Source of the DNA: Rhodanobacter sp. AS-Z3
Lineage (GTDB): Bacteria; Pseudomonadota; Gammaproteobacteria; Xanthomonadales; Rhodanobacteraceae
Length of the DNA: 64,000 nucleotides
Reading direction: 5' to 3'
NCBI RefSeq assembly: GCF_029224025.1
Contig: NZ_CP119392.1
Span: 3,867,001 to 3,931,000, forward strand
Below are positions 54,839 to 63,173 of this stretch, in pieces. The translations under genes and the position numbers were made by a program. The first letter of the stretch is position 1, and each line of letters starts with the position of its first letter. Below the pieces are notes generated by a model. It worked only from the letters and a program-made list of their open reading frames with translations. It had not been told where the DNA came from and did no database searches.

Positions 54839-54905
54839 GGCGCTCTCCTGTGTGTCGGTGCACGACGACGACACGCAAGCGTGCCACCATCACTGGTAAC
54901 CCCAC

Positions 54906-54934
54906 GTTATAGTTTCATATGTAACCTTTTGCAA
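54906..54934 (-). promoter_or_regulatory. hppD promoter with embedded palindromic operator
   Basis: On the minus strand, -35 TTGCAA (54934-54929) and -10 TATAAC (54911-54906) are 17 bp apart. The palindrome GTTTCATATGTAAC (54912-54925, 12 of 14 symmetric) fills the spacer. The divergent MarR gene starts 24 bp from it, so the palindrome is its likely operator for both directions. Confidence 0.75.
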
Positions 54935-54948
54935 GGACCACCGCTGGA

Positions 54949-55410
54949 ATGTCCGCCAACCGCAAGTCTGCCCCCACCTCGGCCGAACACGCGCCGCTGC
55001 AACTGGAACACTTCCTGCCTTATCGGCTGTCGATCCTGTCCAACACGATCAGCCAGACGATTGCCGATGACTACCAGCGCCGCTACGACCTGTCCGTGAC
55101 CGAGTGGCGAGTGATGGCCGTGCTGGCCCGCTTCGAAGGGCTCTCGGCACGCGAAGTGGCCGAACGCACCGCGATGGATAAAGTGGCGGTAAGCCGGGCG
55201 CTGGCCCGGCTGGTCGAGGCTGGTCGCGTTGATCGGGCTACCCACGACAACGACAAGCGCCGCTCGGTACTCAGCCTGAGCAATGCTGGCTGGGCGATCC
55301 ACGATGAAGTTGCGCCGATGGCGCGTTCACGCGAGCGCGAGGTGTTGGCGAAGCTCGATGCCGATGAACAGGTCTGGCTTAACCGAATTCTGGACAAACT
55401 GCAGAAATGA
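54949..55410 (+). CDS. MarR-family regulator, probable controller of hppD-hmgA-fah
   Basis: The 153-residue protein has a MarR winged helix: LSVTEWRVMAVLARFEGLSAREVAERTAMDKVAVSRAL (shown in part: AERTAMDKVAVSRAL as recognition helix) and DKRRSVLSLSNAG as the wing. It is divergent from hppD with 110 bp between. MarR proteins usually respond to small aromatic acids, so homogentisate or hydroxyphenylpyruvate is a likely ligand. Confidence 0.9.
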   Translation: MSANRKSAPTSAEHAPLQLEHFLPYRLSILSNTISQTIADDYQRRYDLSVTEWRVMAVLARFEGLSAREVAERTAMDKVAVSRALARLVEAGRVDRATHDNDKRRSVLSLSNAGWAIHDEVAPMARSREREVLAKLDADEQVWLNRILDKLQK

Positions 55411-55413
55411 GTG

Positions 55414-55490
55414 GTGAAGCGAGGAGTGAGAAACGAGAGGAGGCCGCTCTCACTCGTTTCTCACTCCTCCACACTCATTTGTCGCTTCAC
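55414..55490. repeat. Palindromic element, family D copy 2
   Basis: GAGGAGTGAGAAACGAG (55421-55437) is a perfect 17-bp complement of CTCGTTTCTCACTCCTC (55453-55469); an outer GTGAAGCGA / TCGCTTCAC pair extends it. The same arms occur at 26793-26841. It fills the tail-to-tail gap between marR and the peptide transporter gene. Confidence 0.88.
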
Positions 55491-56977
55491 TTCACCCCGT
55501 GCATCAGCTTGGCAATCAACGGAGCGATCAGGAACAACAGCACGCCACCGCCGGCCAGAATCCAGAAGCCGATGGTGTAACCGTGCAGCGCCGAGCCGGT
55601 AGTCATGCCGCCGGTGCCGCTGATCAAGCCCGCGAAAATGCCCGAAATATTGTTGCCGATGCCGGTGGACAGGAACCAGCCACCCATGCCAAAGCCGACC
55701 AGTCGCGCCGGCGCCAGCTTGGTCACCATCGACAGGCCAATCGGCGACAGACACAACTCGCCCACCGACTGCAGCACATAGACCATCACCAGGGTCCAGA
55801 ACGGAATCTTGCCCGCATCGCTGACCAACTGTGACAGCGCAAACCACAACAGCATGAAGGCCAGGCCGTTGAAGATCAGGCCCAGACCGAACTTGCGCGG
55901 GATCGACGGATTCGCCCGTCCCAGCCGCACCCAGACCCAGGCCAGGATCGGCGCGAACACGATGATCGCCACCGAGTTGACCGACTGGAACCACGCCGTG
56001 GGGAATTCCCAGCCACCCAGGTTGCGATCGACGATCTTGTCCGCGAGGAAGGTGAACGAGCTGCCGGCCTGTTCGAAGAAGCACCAGAACAGCACGTTGA
56101 ACACGAAGATGATCAACATGGCGATCACCCGGTCACGCGCCACCGCGCCATCACGAATGCCCTCGACCAGCAGCAGCACCGAAAGCGCCACAAACAGCAA
56201 CCCCAGTGGCCATGCCAATGCCTCGGCACCCAGCGACAGCAGGAAGTAAAAGCCGGGGATCGCCGCCAGGGCGCCGACCACCACCATCGCCATGCGCGCG
56301 TTGCTGGCACTGGCCGGCGGCAGGCCGATAGCGCCGAGCTGGCGACGACCAAACCAGAACCACACAAAACTCAGCAACATGCCGATGCCGGAGGCGATGA
56401 ACACATATTTGTACGCCGGCATCGCAGTCGTGCCGAACACGCGATTGGCCAGTACGCCGGTAAGCAGCGGGGCCACCATCGCACCCAGGTTGATGCCCAT
56501 GTAGAAAATGGTGAAGCCCGAATCGCGGCGCTCGTCCGCGGCAGCGTAAAGCTTTCCCACCATGGTCGAGATGATCGGTTTGAACAGTCCGTTACCGGCG
56601 ATCACCGTGGCCAGACCCAGCATGAAGATCTGCTGATTCGGCCAGGCAATCATGAACAGGCCGGCAGACATGATTACCGCGCCAAGCAGGATCGATCGCT
56701 GGTAACCGATGATCTTGTCTGCAACGTAGCCGCCAAAAATCGCCGCCGCGTAGACCAGCGCCAGATAGGCCCCGTAAGTGAAGCCGGCCGACTGCTCACC
56801 GGTGGGGCTGCCACCGTAAAACTCGGACACGATGTACAACACCAGTGCCCAGCGGATGCCGTAGAACGCAAAGCGCTCCCAGAACTCCGTCATGAACAGC
56901 ATCCACAGCGGGCGCGGATGCCCCATGGTCTGTGGAAAATCAGGCCCCGGCGTGGCCGCGGTCGTGCTGGTATTCAT
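55487..56977 (-). CDS. POT-family proton-coupled peptide transporter
   Basis: The 496-residue protein has about fourteen spans and the POT motif ExxERFxxYG as EFWERFAFYG near residue 31. GLFKPIISTMVGKLY and FTIFYMGINLGAMVAPLL are further POT signatures, and FEQAGSS is in the middle loop. It imports di- and tripeptides. The ATG is at 56977; no operon partner is present. Confidence 0.93.
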   Translation of the reverse strand: MNTSTTAATPGPDFPQTMGHPRPLWMLFMTEFWERFAFYGIRWALVLYIVSEFYGGSPTGEQSAGFTYGAYLALVYAAAIFGGYVADKIIGYQRSILLGAVIMSAGLFMIAWPNQQIFMLGLATVIAGNGLFKPIISTMVGKLYAAADERRDSGFTIFYMGINLGAMVAPLLTGVLANRVFGTTAMPAYKYVFIASGIGMLLSFVWFWFGRRQLGAIGLPPASASNARMAMVVVGALAAIPGFYFLLSLGAEALAWPLGLLFVALSVLLLVEGIRDGAVARDRVIAMLIIFVFNVLFWCFFEQAGSSFTFLADKIVDRNLGGWEFPTAWFQSVNSVAIIVFAPILAWVWVRLGRANPSIPRKFGLGLIFNGLAFMLLWFALSQLVSDAGKIPFWTLVMVYVLQSVGELCLSPIGLSMVTKLAPARLVGFGMGGWFLSTGIGNNISGIFAGLISGTGGMTTGSALHGYTIGFWILAGGGVLLFLIAPLIAKLMHGVK

Positions 56978-57098
56978 GCATTTCCCCTGGTGATGTCGAT
57001 CGGTACGCCACGCACCGATCGAATTTCATGATCAACAAGCGAAAGATGTAACCGGCCTGCACTGACGCGTCAAATGCGCCGCAGCATCGGCAAGCCGA

Positions 57099-57947
57099 TC
57101 AGCTGCCCAATACCGTGCGCACATCCAGCAACTCGGGGAAGAACTCCAGATCGAGTGCCTTTTTCAGGAAGCTCACCCCCGAAGATCCGCCAGTGCCACG
57201 CCGATGACCGATGATCCGCTCCACCGTCTTCATGTGGCGAAAGCGCCATAACTGGAAACTTTCCTCTACATCCACCAGCTGTTCGCACATGTGGTACTCG
57301 GGCCAGAACTCAGCGCGCTGCTCATAGATGCGCTTGAGTACCGGCAACAACGCCTCATTGCGGTGATACGCCTGGGTCCAGTCGCGCTCGATCAGTTCGG
57401 CCGGCACGGCATGACCACGGCGCACCAGATAACGCAGGAACTCGTCGTACAGGCTGGGCGCTTCCAGCACCGCGCGCAGCTCGGCCTGTGCCGAGGGATC
57501 GTGCGCGAACACCTTGAGCATGTCGGCATTCTTGTTGCCAAGCAGGAATTCGATCTGGCGATATTGCAACGACTGGAAGCCCGACGACGGCCCCAGCACG
57601 CCGCGAAATTCGAGGTATTCCGACGGCGTCAGTGTTTCCAGCACCGCCCACTGCTCGAACAACTGGCGCTGCACCTGCTTCACCCGCGCCAGAATCTTCA
57701 GACAGGAGTCGATGTCGTCGGCCTGCAAGTGCACCACCGCCGCCTTCAACTCGTGGATCAGCAACTTCATCCACAATTCGGAGACATGGTGCTGCACGAT
57801 GAACAGCATCTCGTCGTGATGCGGTGGCTGGCTCAACGGCTGCTGCGCCGACAGCAGGGTATCCAGGTGCAGGTAGCCGCCGTAGGTGATCTGACCGTTG
57901 AGATCAGTCTGGATGCCGGCTTCAAGATCGCGCTGGTTATCGCTCAT
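57099..57947 (-). CDS. kynA: Tryptophan 2,3-dioxygenase
   Basis: The 282-residue haem enzyme opens tryptophan to N-formylkynurenine. It has [14 protein letters not shown], the active-site [20 protein letters not shown] region and the haem His in [19 protein letters not shown]. The ATG is at 57947. Other kynurenine genes are not in the window. Its stop is 121 bp before the peptide transporter start. Confidence 0.96.
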   Translation of the reverse strand: MSDNQRDLEAGIQTDLNGQITYGGYLHLDTLLSAQQPLSQPPHHDEMLFIVQHHVSELWMKLLIHELKAAVVHLQADDIDSCLKILARVKQVQRQLFEQWAVLETLTPSEYLEFRGVLGPSSGFQSLQYRQIEFLLGNKNADMLKVFAHDPSAQAELRAVLEAPSLYDEFLRYLVRRGHAVPAELIERDWTQAYHRNEALLPVLKRIYEQRAEFWPEYHMCEQLVDVEESFQLWRFRHMKTVERIIGHRRGTGGSSGVSFLKKALDLEFFPELLDVRTVLGS

Positions 57948-58262
57948 GCTGGTCCGTCAGGGGAGTTGAAGACCGTCATGGTAACGGCTGCGGCGTGGGC
58001 CGCCCCTGATCCGCGACAAGAGTCGCGTTCATGTTTGCCGCGCCGACCCGAAAAGCCAGTTGCTGCAAGGGTTCAAGGCGGCACAAAGCTGTGCAGACGC
58101 GCCTTTCCATACGCACCGGAATGCTGCGCCGTACCTTGCGACGCAACATGTCTGCCTGTTATCAAGAGCGGTCTTGTTCGGTCGTTTGTGTGTTGCCGAG
58201 TCCACTCAGTAGCACGCGATCGACCCGGTTTCCCCCTGTTTCCCTAAACCCCGGAGCGAGTC
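57948..58262. promoter_or_regulatory. 315-bp divergent region kynA / E1 alpha
   Basis: This region holds the promoters of both units. A GGAG lies 8 bases before the E1alpha GTG. A weak TTGCGA, 17 bp, TTATCA pair occurs at about 58136-58164 on the plus strand. I see no gene or clear operator. Confidence 0.35.
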
Positions 58263-59348
58263 GTGACCATCGCCGCCAAGTTTGAAATCGAATACCTGCA
58301 ATACCTCGATGCCGAGGGCAAGCAAGTCCGTGACGATCTGCCCGAGTTTGCCAACGACCTCGAGCATATGGTCAAGCTGTACAAGCTGATGATGTCCACA
58401 CGCATCTTCGACGCCAAGTCGATCGCGTTGCAGCGCACCGGCAAGCTGGGCACCTACGCCAGCTGTCTGGGCCACGAGGCCGCTCACGTCGGCATTGGCA
58501 GCGCCATGCGACCGGAAGACGTCTACGCGCCGAGCTATCGCGAGTACGGCGCGCAGCTGTATCGCGGCGTGCAGCCACGCGAGGTCTACCTGTACTGGGG
58601 CGGCGACGAGCGCGGCAACGACTACCAGAACGAACCGGCGCGGCATGACTTCGCCTGGTCGGTGCCGATTGCCACGCAGTGCCTGCATGCCGCCGGTACC
58701 GCGCTGGCATTCAAGATCCGCGGCGAAAAGCGTGTGGCCGTGTGCACCATCGGTGACGGCGGCTCATCCAAGGGCGACTTCTACGGCGCCATCAACATCG
58801 CCGGCGCGCAGAACCTGCCGCTGGTGGCGGTGATCGTCAACAACCAGTGGGCGATTTCGGTGCCGCGCAAGATCCAGTCCGGTGCACCGACGCTGGCACA
58901 GAAGGGTATTGCTGCCGGGTTGTTCTCGATCCAGGTCGACGGCAACGACATCATCGCCGTGCGCAAGGCGATGGAAGACGCACTGGACCGCGCACGCAAT
59001 GGCGACGGTGGCAGCGTGCTGGAACTGGTCACTTATCGTCTGGGCGACCACACCACCGCCGATGATGCGCGCCGCTACCGCGGCGAGCAGGAAGTGAAGG
59101 ACGGTTGGGCCAAAGAGCCGATGGTGCGCTTGCGCAACTGGCTGGTGGCCAAGGGCGTGTGGGATGACGCGAAGGAAGAAGCCTGGAAGCTCGAGTGCGA
59201 CGACTGGATGGACAACGAGGTGAACGCCTACCTCGAAACCAAGACGCAGCCGGTCACGGCGATGTTCGATTACATCTTCGCCGAAGTCCCCGCCGATCTC
59301 GCCAAGCAGCGTGATTACGTCCTCTCGCTTGAACAGAAGGGTCATTGA
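58263..59348 (+). CDS. pdhA: 2-oxoacid dehydrogenase E1 alpha subunit (pyruvate / branched-chain type)
   Basis: The 361-residue ThDP subunit has the thiamine motif GDGGSSKGDFYGAINIAGAQ ending in NNQWAIS, and RTGKLGTYASCLGHEAAHVG for substrate and ThDP contacts. YRLGDHTTADDARRYR carries the phosphorylation-loop region of the family. It decarboxylates a 2-oxoacid with E1beta. Sequence alone does not separate pyruvate from branched-chain oxoacids. The start is GTG 58263. Confidence 0.92.
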   Translation: MTIAAKFEIEYLQYLDAEGKQVRDDLPEFANDLEHMVKLYKLMMSTRIFDAKSIALQRTGKLGTYASCLGHEAAHVGIGSAMRPEDVYAPSYREYGAQLYRGVQPREVYLYWGGDERGNDYQNEPARHDFAWSVPIATQCLHAAGTALAFKIRGEKRVAVCTIGDGGSSKGDFYGAINIAGAQNLPLVAVIVNNQWAISVPRKIQSGAPTLAQKGIAAGLFSIQVDGNDIIAVRKAMEDALDRARNGDGGSVLELVTYRLGDHTTADDARRYRGEQEVKDGWAKEPMVRLRNWLVAKGVWDDAKEEAWKLECDDWMDNEVNAYLETKTQPVTAMFDYIFAEVPADLAKQRDYVLSLEQKGH

Positions 59349-59351
59349 GTC

Positions 59352-60332
59352 ATGGCACAAATCACTCTCATCGAAGCCGTCACCCAGGCACTCGCCTATG
59401 AAATGGCCCACGACGACAGCGTCGTCGTGCTGGGCGAAGACGTTGGCGTCAACGGCGGCGTGTTCCGCGCCACCCAGGGCCTGCAGGAAAAGTTCGGCGA
59501 ACTGCGCGTGCTCGACACGCCGCTGGACGAAACCACGATTGCCGGCGTCACCGTCGGTCTGGCCGTGGCCGGCATGAAGCCGGTCGCCGAGGCACAGTTC
59601 GAAGGGTTCATCTACCCGATGATGGAACAGATCGCCTGCCACGCCGCCCGCATGCGCAACCGCACCCGCGGCCGGTTGACCGTGCCGGCGGTATGGCGCG
59701 CGCCATGGGGCGGTGGTATCCGCGCACCGGAGCATCATTCCGAAGCGAATGAACACCTGTTCACCAACATCCCCGGCTTGCGCGTGGTGATGCCGTCGTC
59801 GCCGGCACGCGCCTACGGCCTGCTGCTGGCCGCCATCCGCGATCCCGATCCGGTGATGTTCTTCGAACCCAAGCGCATCTATCGCCAGTACAAGGAAGAG
59901 GTGCCGGATGACGGCGAAGCCTTGCCGCTGGACGTCTGCTTCGTGCTGCGCGACGGCACCGATGTGACCCTGGTCAGCTGGGGCGCGCAGGTCAAGGAAG
60001 CCCTGGAAGCCGCCGATGAACTGGCCGAACAGGGCATCAGCGCCGAGGTGATCGACGTGGCCACGCTGACCCCGCTGGACTTCGACACCATCGCCGAATC
60101 GGTGCAGAAAACCGGCCGCTGCGTGATCGTGCACGAAGCGCCGAAGACCGCCGGTTTCGGTGCGGAAATCGCTGCGCGGCTGGCCGAGGAATGCATGTAC
60201 GACCTGCTCGCCCCGGTCGAGCGAGTCACCGGTTTCGACACGCACATCCCGCTGTTCCGCCTGGAAATGAAATACCTGCCAAGCGTGGAGCGCGTCGTCG
60301 ACGCCGCCAAGCGCACCTTGGCGGTCAGCTGA
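59352..60332 (+). CDS. pdhB: 2-oxoacid dehydrogenase E1 beta subunit
   Basis: The 326-residue partner of E1alpha has TLIEAVTQALAYEM, VLGEDVGVNGGVFRATQGL, GVTVGLAVAGMKPVAEAQF and PVERVTGFDTHIPLF. It completes the heterotetrameric E1. It starts 3 bp after the E1alpha stop, so the two are co-translated. Confidence 0.94.
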   Translation: MAQITLIEAVTQALAYEMAHDDSVVVLGEDVGVNGGVFRATQGLQEKFGELRVLDTPLDETTIAGVTVGLAVAGMKPVAEAQFEGFIYPMMEQIACHAARMRNRTRGRLTVPAVWRAPWGGGIRAPEHHSEANEHLFTNIPGLRVVMPSSPARAYGLLLAAIRDPDPVMFFEPKRIYRQYKEEVPDDGEALPLDVCFVLRDGTDVTLVSWGAQVKEALEAADELAEQGISAEVIDVATLTPLDFDTIAESVQKTGRCVIVHEAPKTAGFGAEIAARLAEECMYDLLAPVERVTGFDTHIPLFRLEMKYLPSVERVVDAAKRTLAVS

Positions 60333-60340
60333 TCTGGCTT

Positions 60341-60419
60341 GGGAACGGGGCACAGGGAACGGGGAACATGAAGTCCTCGCGAACCCAACCCGTTCCCTGT
60401 TCCCTGTTCCCCATTCCCG
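60341..60419. repeat. GGGAAC-rich inverted repeat inside the operon
   Basis: Repeats of GGGAACGGGG / CAGGGAACGGGGAAC (60341-60367) face CGTTCCCTGTTCCCTGTTCC and CCATTCCC (60391-60418). The hairpin lies in the 98-bp gap between the E1beta and E2 genes, where the rest of the operon is tight. Confidence 0.8.
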
Positions 60420-60430
60420 GATAAAAACCC

Positions 60431-61789
60431 ATGGCTGATATCAAGACGTTCTACCTGCCCGACCTCGGCGAAGGCCTGCCCGACGCCACCGTCGTCGAAT
60501 GGCACGTGAAGGTGGGCGACAGCATCAAGCTCGACGCACCGCTGTGCTCGATGGAGACCGCCAAGGCCGTCGTCGACGTGCCCTCGCCGTACACCGGCAA
60601 GGTCACCAAGCTGCATGGCGCACCCGGTGACATCATCGAGACCGGCGCTGCACTGGCCGAGTTCGAACCGGATCCGAACGCCAAGCAGCGCGCCGAGTCA
60701 CAAGACACCGGTCACCAGCATGGCTCGAAGAAGACCGAAGCCGCGCCAGCACCCGCTCCCGCCGCTGCAGCGGCCGATCGTGCCGACGAGGGCACCGTGG
60801 TGGGTGCGATGGTCAGTGGCAACACCGTGCATGTCGAGCAGGCGGCCAGCATCGGCGGCGTGAAAGCCGTGCCCGCAGTGCGTGCACTGGCCAAAAAGCT
60901 GAAGATCGACCTGACCCGCGTGCGCCCCAGCGGCGCCGACGGCGTGGTCACCATGAAGGACGTCAAGGACGCCGCCGCGAATGGTTCGGCCGCACTGGGC
61001 GCCGCCCCGGCGCGTGAGGTACCTGCTTCCGCCGGCCGTCATCTCGCCCCGGAATTGCCGCAGCCCGGACAGGCCCCACAAGGTCAGCAGCGTTCACCGA
61101 CCTCGCTAGCCGGCAAGCCGGTGCGCACCGCGTCGCCGTCGCAGACCGCGAGCGGCCAGCCGGAGCAGCTCAAGGGCGTGCGTCGCAACATGGCCCGGGT
61201 GATGGCCGACGCCCACGCGCAAATCGTGCCGACCACCCTGGTCGACGACGCCGACCTGCACGCCTGGATCGGCAAGCAGGACATCACCGCCCGCCTAATT
61301 CGCGCCATCGTCGCCGCCTGCAAGGCCGTGCCGGCGTTGAACGCCTGGTTCGACGGCAAGAACCTGACCCGCACCATGCATCCGCAAGTGGACATCGGCA
61401 TCGCTGTGGACACCGACGACGGCCTGTTCGTGCCGGCGCTGCGCAATGCCGACATGCTCGACGCCGCCGGCATCCGCACCGCGATCAAGCGCCTGCGTAC
61501 GCAGGTGGAAGACCGCACGATTCCCGCCTCCGAACTGTCAGGCCACACCATCAGCCTGAGCAACTTCGGCATGTTCGCCGGTCGTTACGCCACACCGGTG
61601 GTGGTACCGCCGACCGTCGCCATCGTCGGCGCCGGCAAGCTCGGTCACGACGTGGTCGCCGTGATGGGCGGCATCGAAGTGCATCGCCGCATGCCGATCA
61701 GCCTGACCTTCGATCACCGCGCCGCCACCGGCGGTGAAGCGGCGCGCTTCCTCAAGGCGCTGCTGGACGATCTGGGTCTGCCTAACTAA
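60431..61789 (+). CDS. 2-oxoacid dehydrogenase E2 (dihydrolipoyl acyltransferase)
   Basis: The 452-residue protein has one lipoyl domain (lipoyl K45 in CSMETAKAVVDVPSP), an Ala/Pro-rich linker, a peripheral subunit-binding domain (AVPAVRALAKKLKIDL, VRPSGADGVVTMKDV), a second linker and a catalytic domain. The catalytic His is in FDHRAATGGEA; the usual HxxxDG reads HRAATG, with Thr in place of Asp. E3 is not encoded here. A strong terminator follows. Confidence 0.92.
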   Translation: MADIKTFYLPDLGEGLPDATVVEWHVKVGDSIKLDAPLCSMETAKAVVDVPSPYTGKVTKLHGAPGDIIETGAALAEFEPDPNAKQRAESQDTGHQHGSKKTEAAPAPAPAAAAADRADEGTVVGAMVSGNTVHVEQAASIGGVKAVPAVRALAKKLKIDLTRVRPSGADGVVTMKDVKDAAANGSAALGAAPAREVPASAGRHLAPELPQPGQAPQGQQRSPTSLAGKPVRTASPSQTASGQPEQLKGVRRNMARVMADAHAQIVPTTLVDDADLHAWIGKQDITARLIRAIVAACKAVPALNAWFDGKNLTRTMHPQVDIGIAVDTDDGLFVPALRNADMLDAAGIRTAIKRLRTQVEDRTIPASELSGHTISLSNFGMFAGRYATPVVVPPTVAIVGAGKLGHDVVAVMGGIEVHRRMPISLTFDHRAATGGEAARFLKALLDDLGLPN

Positions 61790-61808
61790 GCAAGCAAGCA
61801 GCAGAAAA

Positions 61809-61843
61809 CAAACAGGGCGCCTCCGGGCGCCCTGTTTGCTTTT
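61809..61843 (+). terminator. Intrinsic terminator after E2
   Basis: CAAACAGGGCGCC (61809-61821) and GGCGCCCTGTTTG (61826-61838) form a perfect 13-bp stem with a TCCG loop, followed by CTTTT. Confidence 0.9.
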
Positions 61844-61889
61844 GCACTCTTAGGACGCGGCTCGCCATGGGTCTTGATGCCTCGCCAAA

Positions 61890-61914
61890 GAGCGGGCGGA
61901 CAGTGCGCGCCCTA
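61890..61914. repeat. Degraded family B repeat arm
   Basis: On the minus strand GTAGGGCGCGCACTGTCCGC resembles the family B arm GTAGGGCGGGCACTGCCCGC. It lies in a convergent gap. Confidence 0.55.
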
Positions 61915-61952
61915 CAAAGCCGCACCACCGCACGACGTTGCGTAGATACCGC

Positions 61953-62600
61953 TCAGTAATCGCGCACGTCCAGCAGCATGAAACAGCGGGCACTGTAGTC
62001 GCCACCACGCGGCCAGGCCACTTCATTCAACGCCAGCGTCCCCGCGGTCCACAGTTCATTGTCGAGCAGCGCCTCGCAAAGCGAATCGCCATGCTCGGCA
62101 TGGCTATGCACCAGCCGTAGCCAGTGCAACTCGGGCGTGAGCGCCTCGCGTTTCAGCGCCGCTTCGATCGCCGCCAGCGCATCGGCCGGCATATCGGAAA
62201 TATCCGCACCACGCACGCTGAACGGACCGATGAACACGTCCCAGGTGCGCACGCCAATCTCCCACGCGGTGATCTGCATGCGGCGATCGTCGGTGACATA
62301 CCAGCACGCAGCCAGCACCAGGTGAAACACGTTCTGCTCGAAGGTCTGCAATGCATCGCGACAACCGGCCTCACCACCACCGAAGCCGGCGAAGCTTTCC
62401 TCGATGCGACGCTCCTCGCCCAGCACCACGTCGACATCCAGCCGACCGGGCTCGCCTGCAACACCTTCATGCCACTCGGCACGGATCGCGGGAAAGTCGC
62501 CGTCGGTGACCAGCCAGCCGTCTTCATCGGCTTCCAGTTCCACGTCATGCCGCTCGAACAACCGCAGCAAGTATTTCTGTAGCGCCGCACTATCCATCAT
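61953..62600 (-). CDS. Uncharacterised protein (possibly DUF6348)
   Basis: The 215-residue protein starts MMDSAALQKYLL and is acidic and soluble, with no signal peptide or membrane span. Recognisable strings are VTDGDFPAIRAEWHEG, WEIGVRTWDVFIGPF and LNEVAWPRGGDYSARCFML. It may belong to the DUF6348 group, but I cannot be sure. Its ATG overlaps the stop of the metallopeptidase gene upstream (ATGA), so the two are coupled. Confidence 0.65.
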   Translation of the reverse strand: MMDSAALQKYLLRLFERHDVELEADEDGWLVTDGDFPAIRAEWHEGVAGEPGRLDVDVVLGEERRIEESFAGFGGGEAGCRDALQTFEQNVFHLVLAACWYVTDDRRMQITAWEIGVRTWDVFIGPFSVRGADISDMPADALAAIEAALKREALTPELHWLRLVHSHAEHGDSLCEALLDNELWTAGTLALNEVAWPRGGDYSARCFMLLDVRDY

Positions 62601-63118
62601 GATTCCTGCGAAGTGGTGTTGTCGGTCGACGGCAATTCGCGCCAGGTCAGGTACACGCGCAAGTCGAATTCCAGCTGGTGGTAGTCCGGCAGCATGTACG
62701 TGCACAACTGGTAGAACGCCTTGTTGTGGTCCATCTCTTTCAGGTGCGCCAGTTCGTGCACCACGATCATCTGCAGGAATTCGGGCGCGGCGGCCTTGAA
62801 TAGACTGGCCACACGAATTTCCTTTTTCGCCTTCAGCTTGCCGCCCTGCACGCGCGAAATGGCGGTATGCAGACCGAGCGCATTGCGCAACACATCGAGC
62901 TTGCTGTCGTACAACACCTTGTCGATGCCGGGTGCATTCTTCAGGTGCTCCTGCTTGAGCGAAGCCACGTATGCGTAAAGCGCCTTGTCACTTTGCACGT
63001 CGTGACGATCGGGGTAGCGCTTGGCCAAATGCTCGCCCAGACGTTGCTGCGCGATCAAATCGCGCACCTTGTCCTGCAGCATGGCGGGGTAAGCCTGGAG
63101 GTATTTGAGCGGAAGCAT
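62597..63118 (-). CDS. YgjP-type metal-dependent hydrolase
   Basis: The 173-residue protein has the zinc motif H121-E-x2-H125 with a third His131 (VVHELAHLKEMDHNKAFYQL), and the basic KLKAKKEIRVASLFKA ahead of it, as in the M48-like YgjP (DUF45) group. It is predicted cytoplasmic. The ATG is at 63118; the next gene overlaps it by 4 bp. The substrate is unknown. Confidence 0.85.
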   Translation of the reverse strand: MLPLKYLQAYPAMLQDKVRDLIAQQRLGEHLAKRYPDRHDVQSDKALYAYVASLKQEHLKNAPGIDKVLYDSKLDVLRNALGLHTAISRVQGGKLKAKKEIRVASLFKAAAPEFLQMIVVHELAHLKEMDHNKAFYQLCTYMLPDYHQLEFDLRVYLTWRELPSTDNTTSQES

Positions 63119-63173
63119 GCCGGCTATTCTCGCATTGCCTCGCCGCGCCTGCGTGATCGCACGCTGGCAACTG

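Noticed and set aside
58764..60353. 529-codon open frame antisense to the E1alpha/E1beta genes
   Set aside because: It is a shadow of two well-conserved enzymes, with His/Val/Arg-rich low-quality translation.
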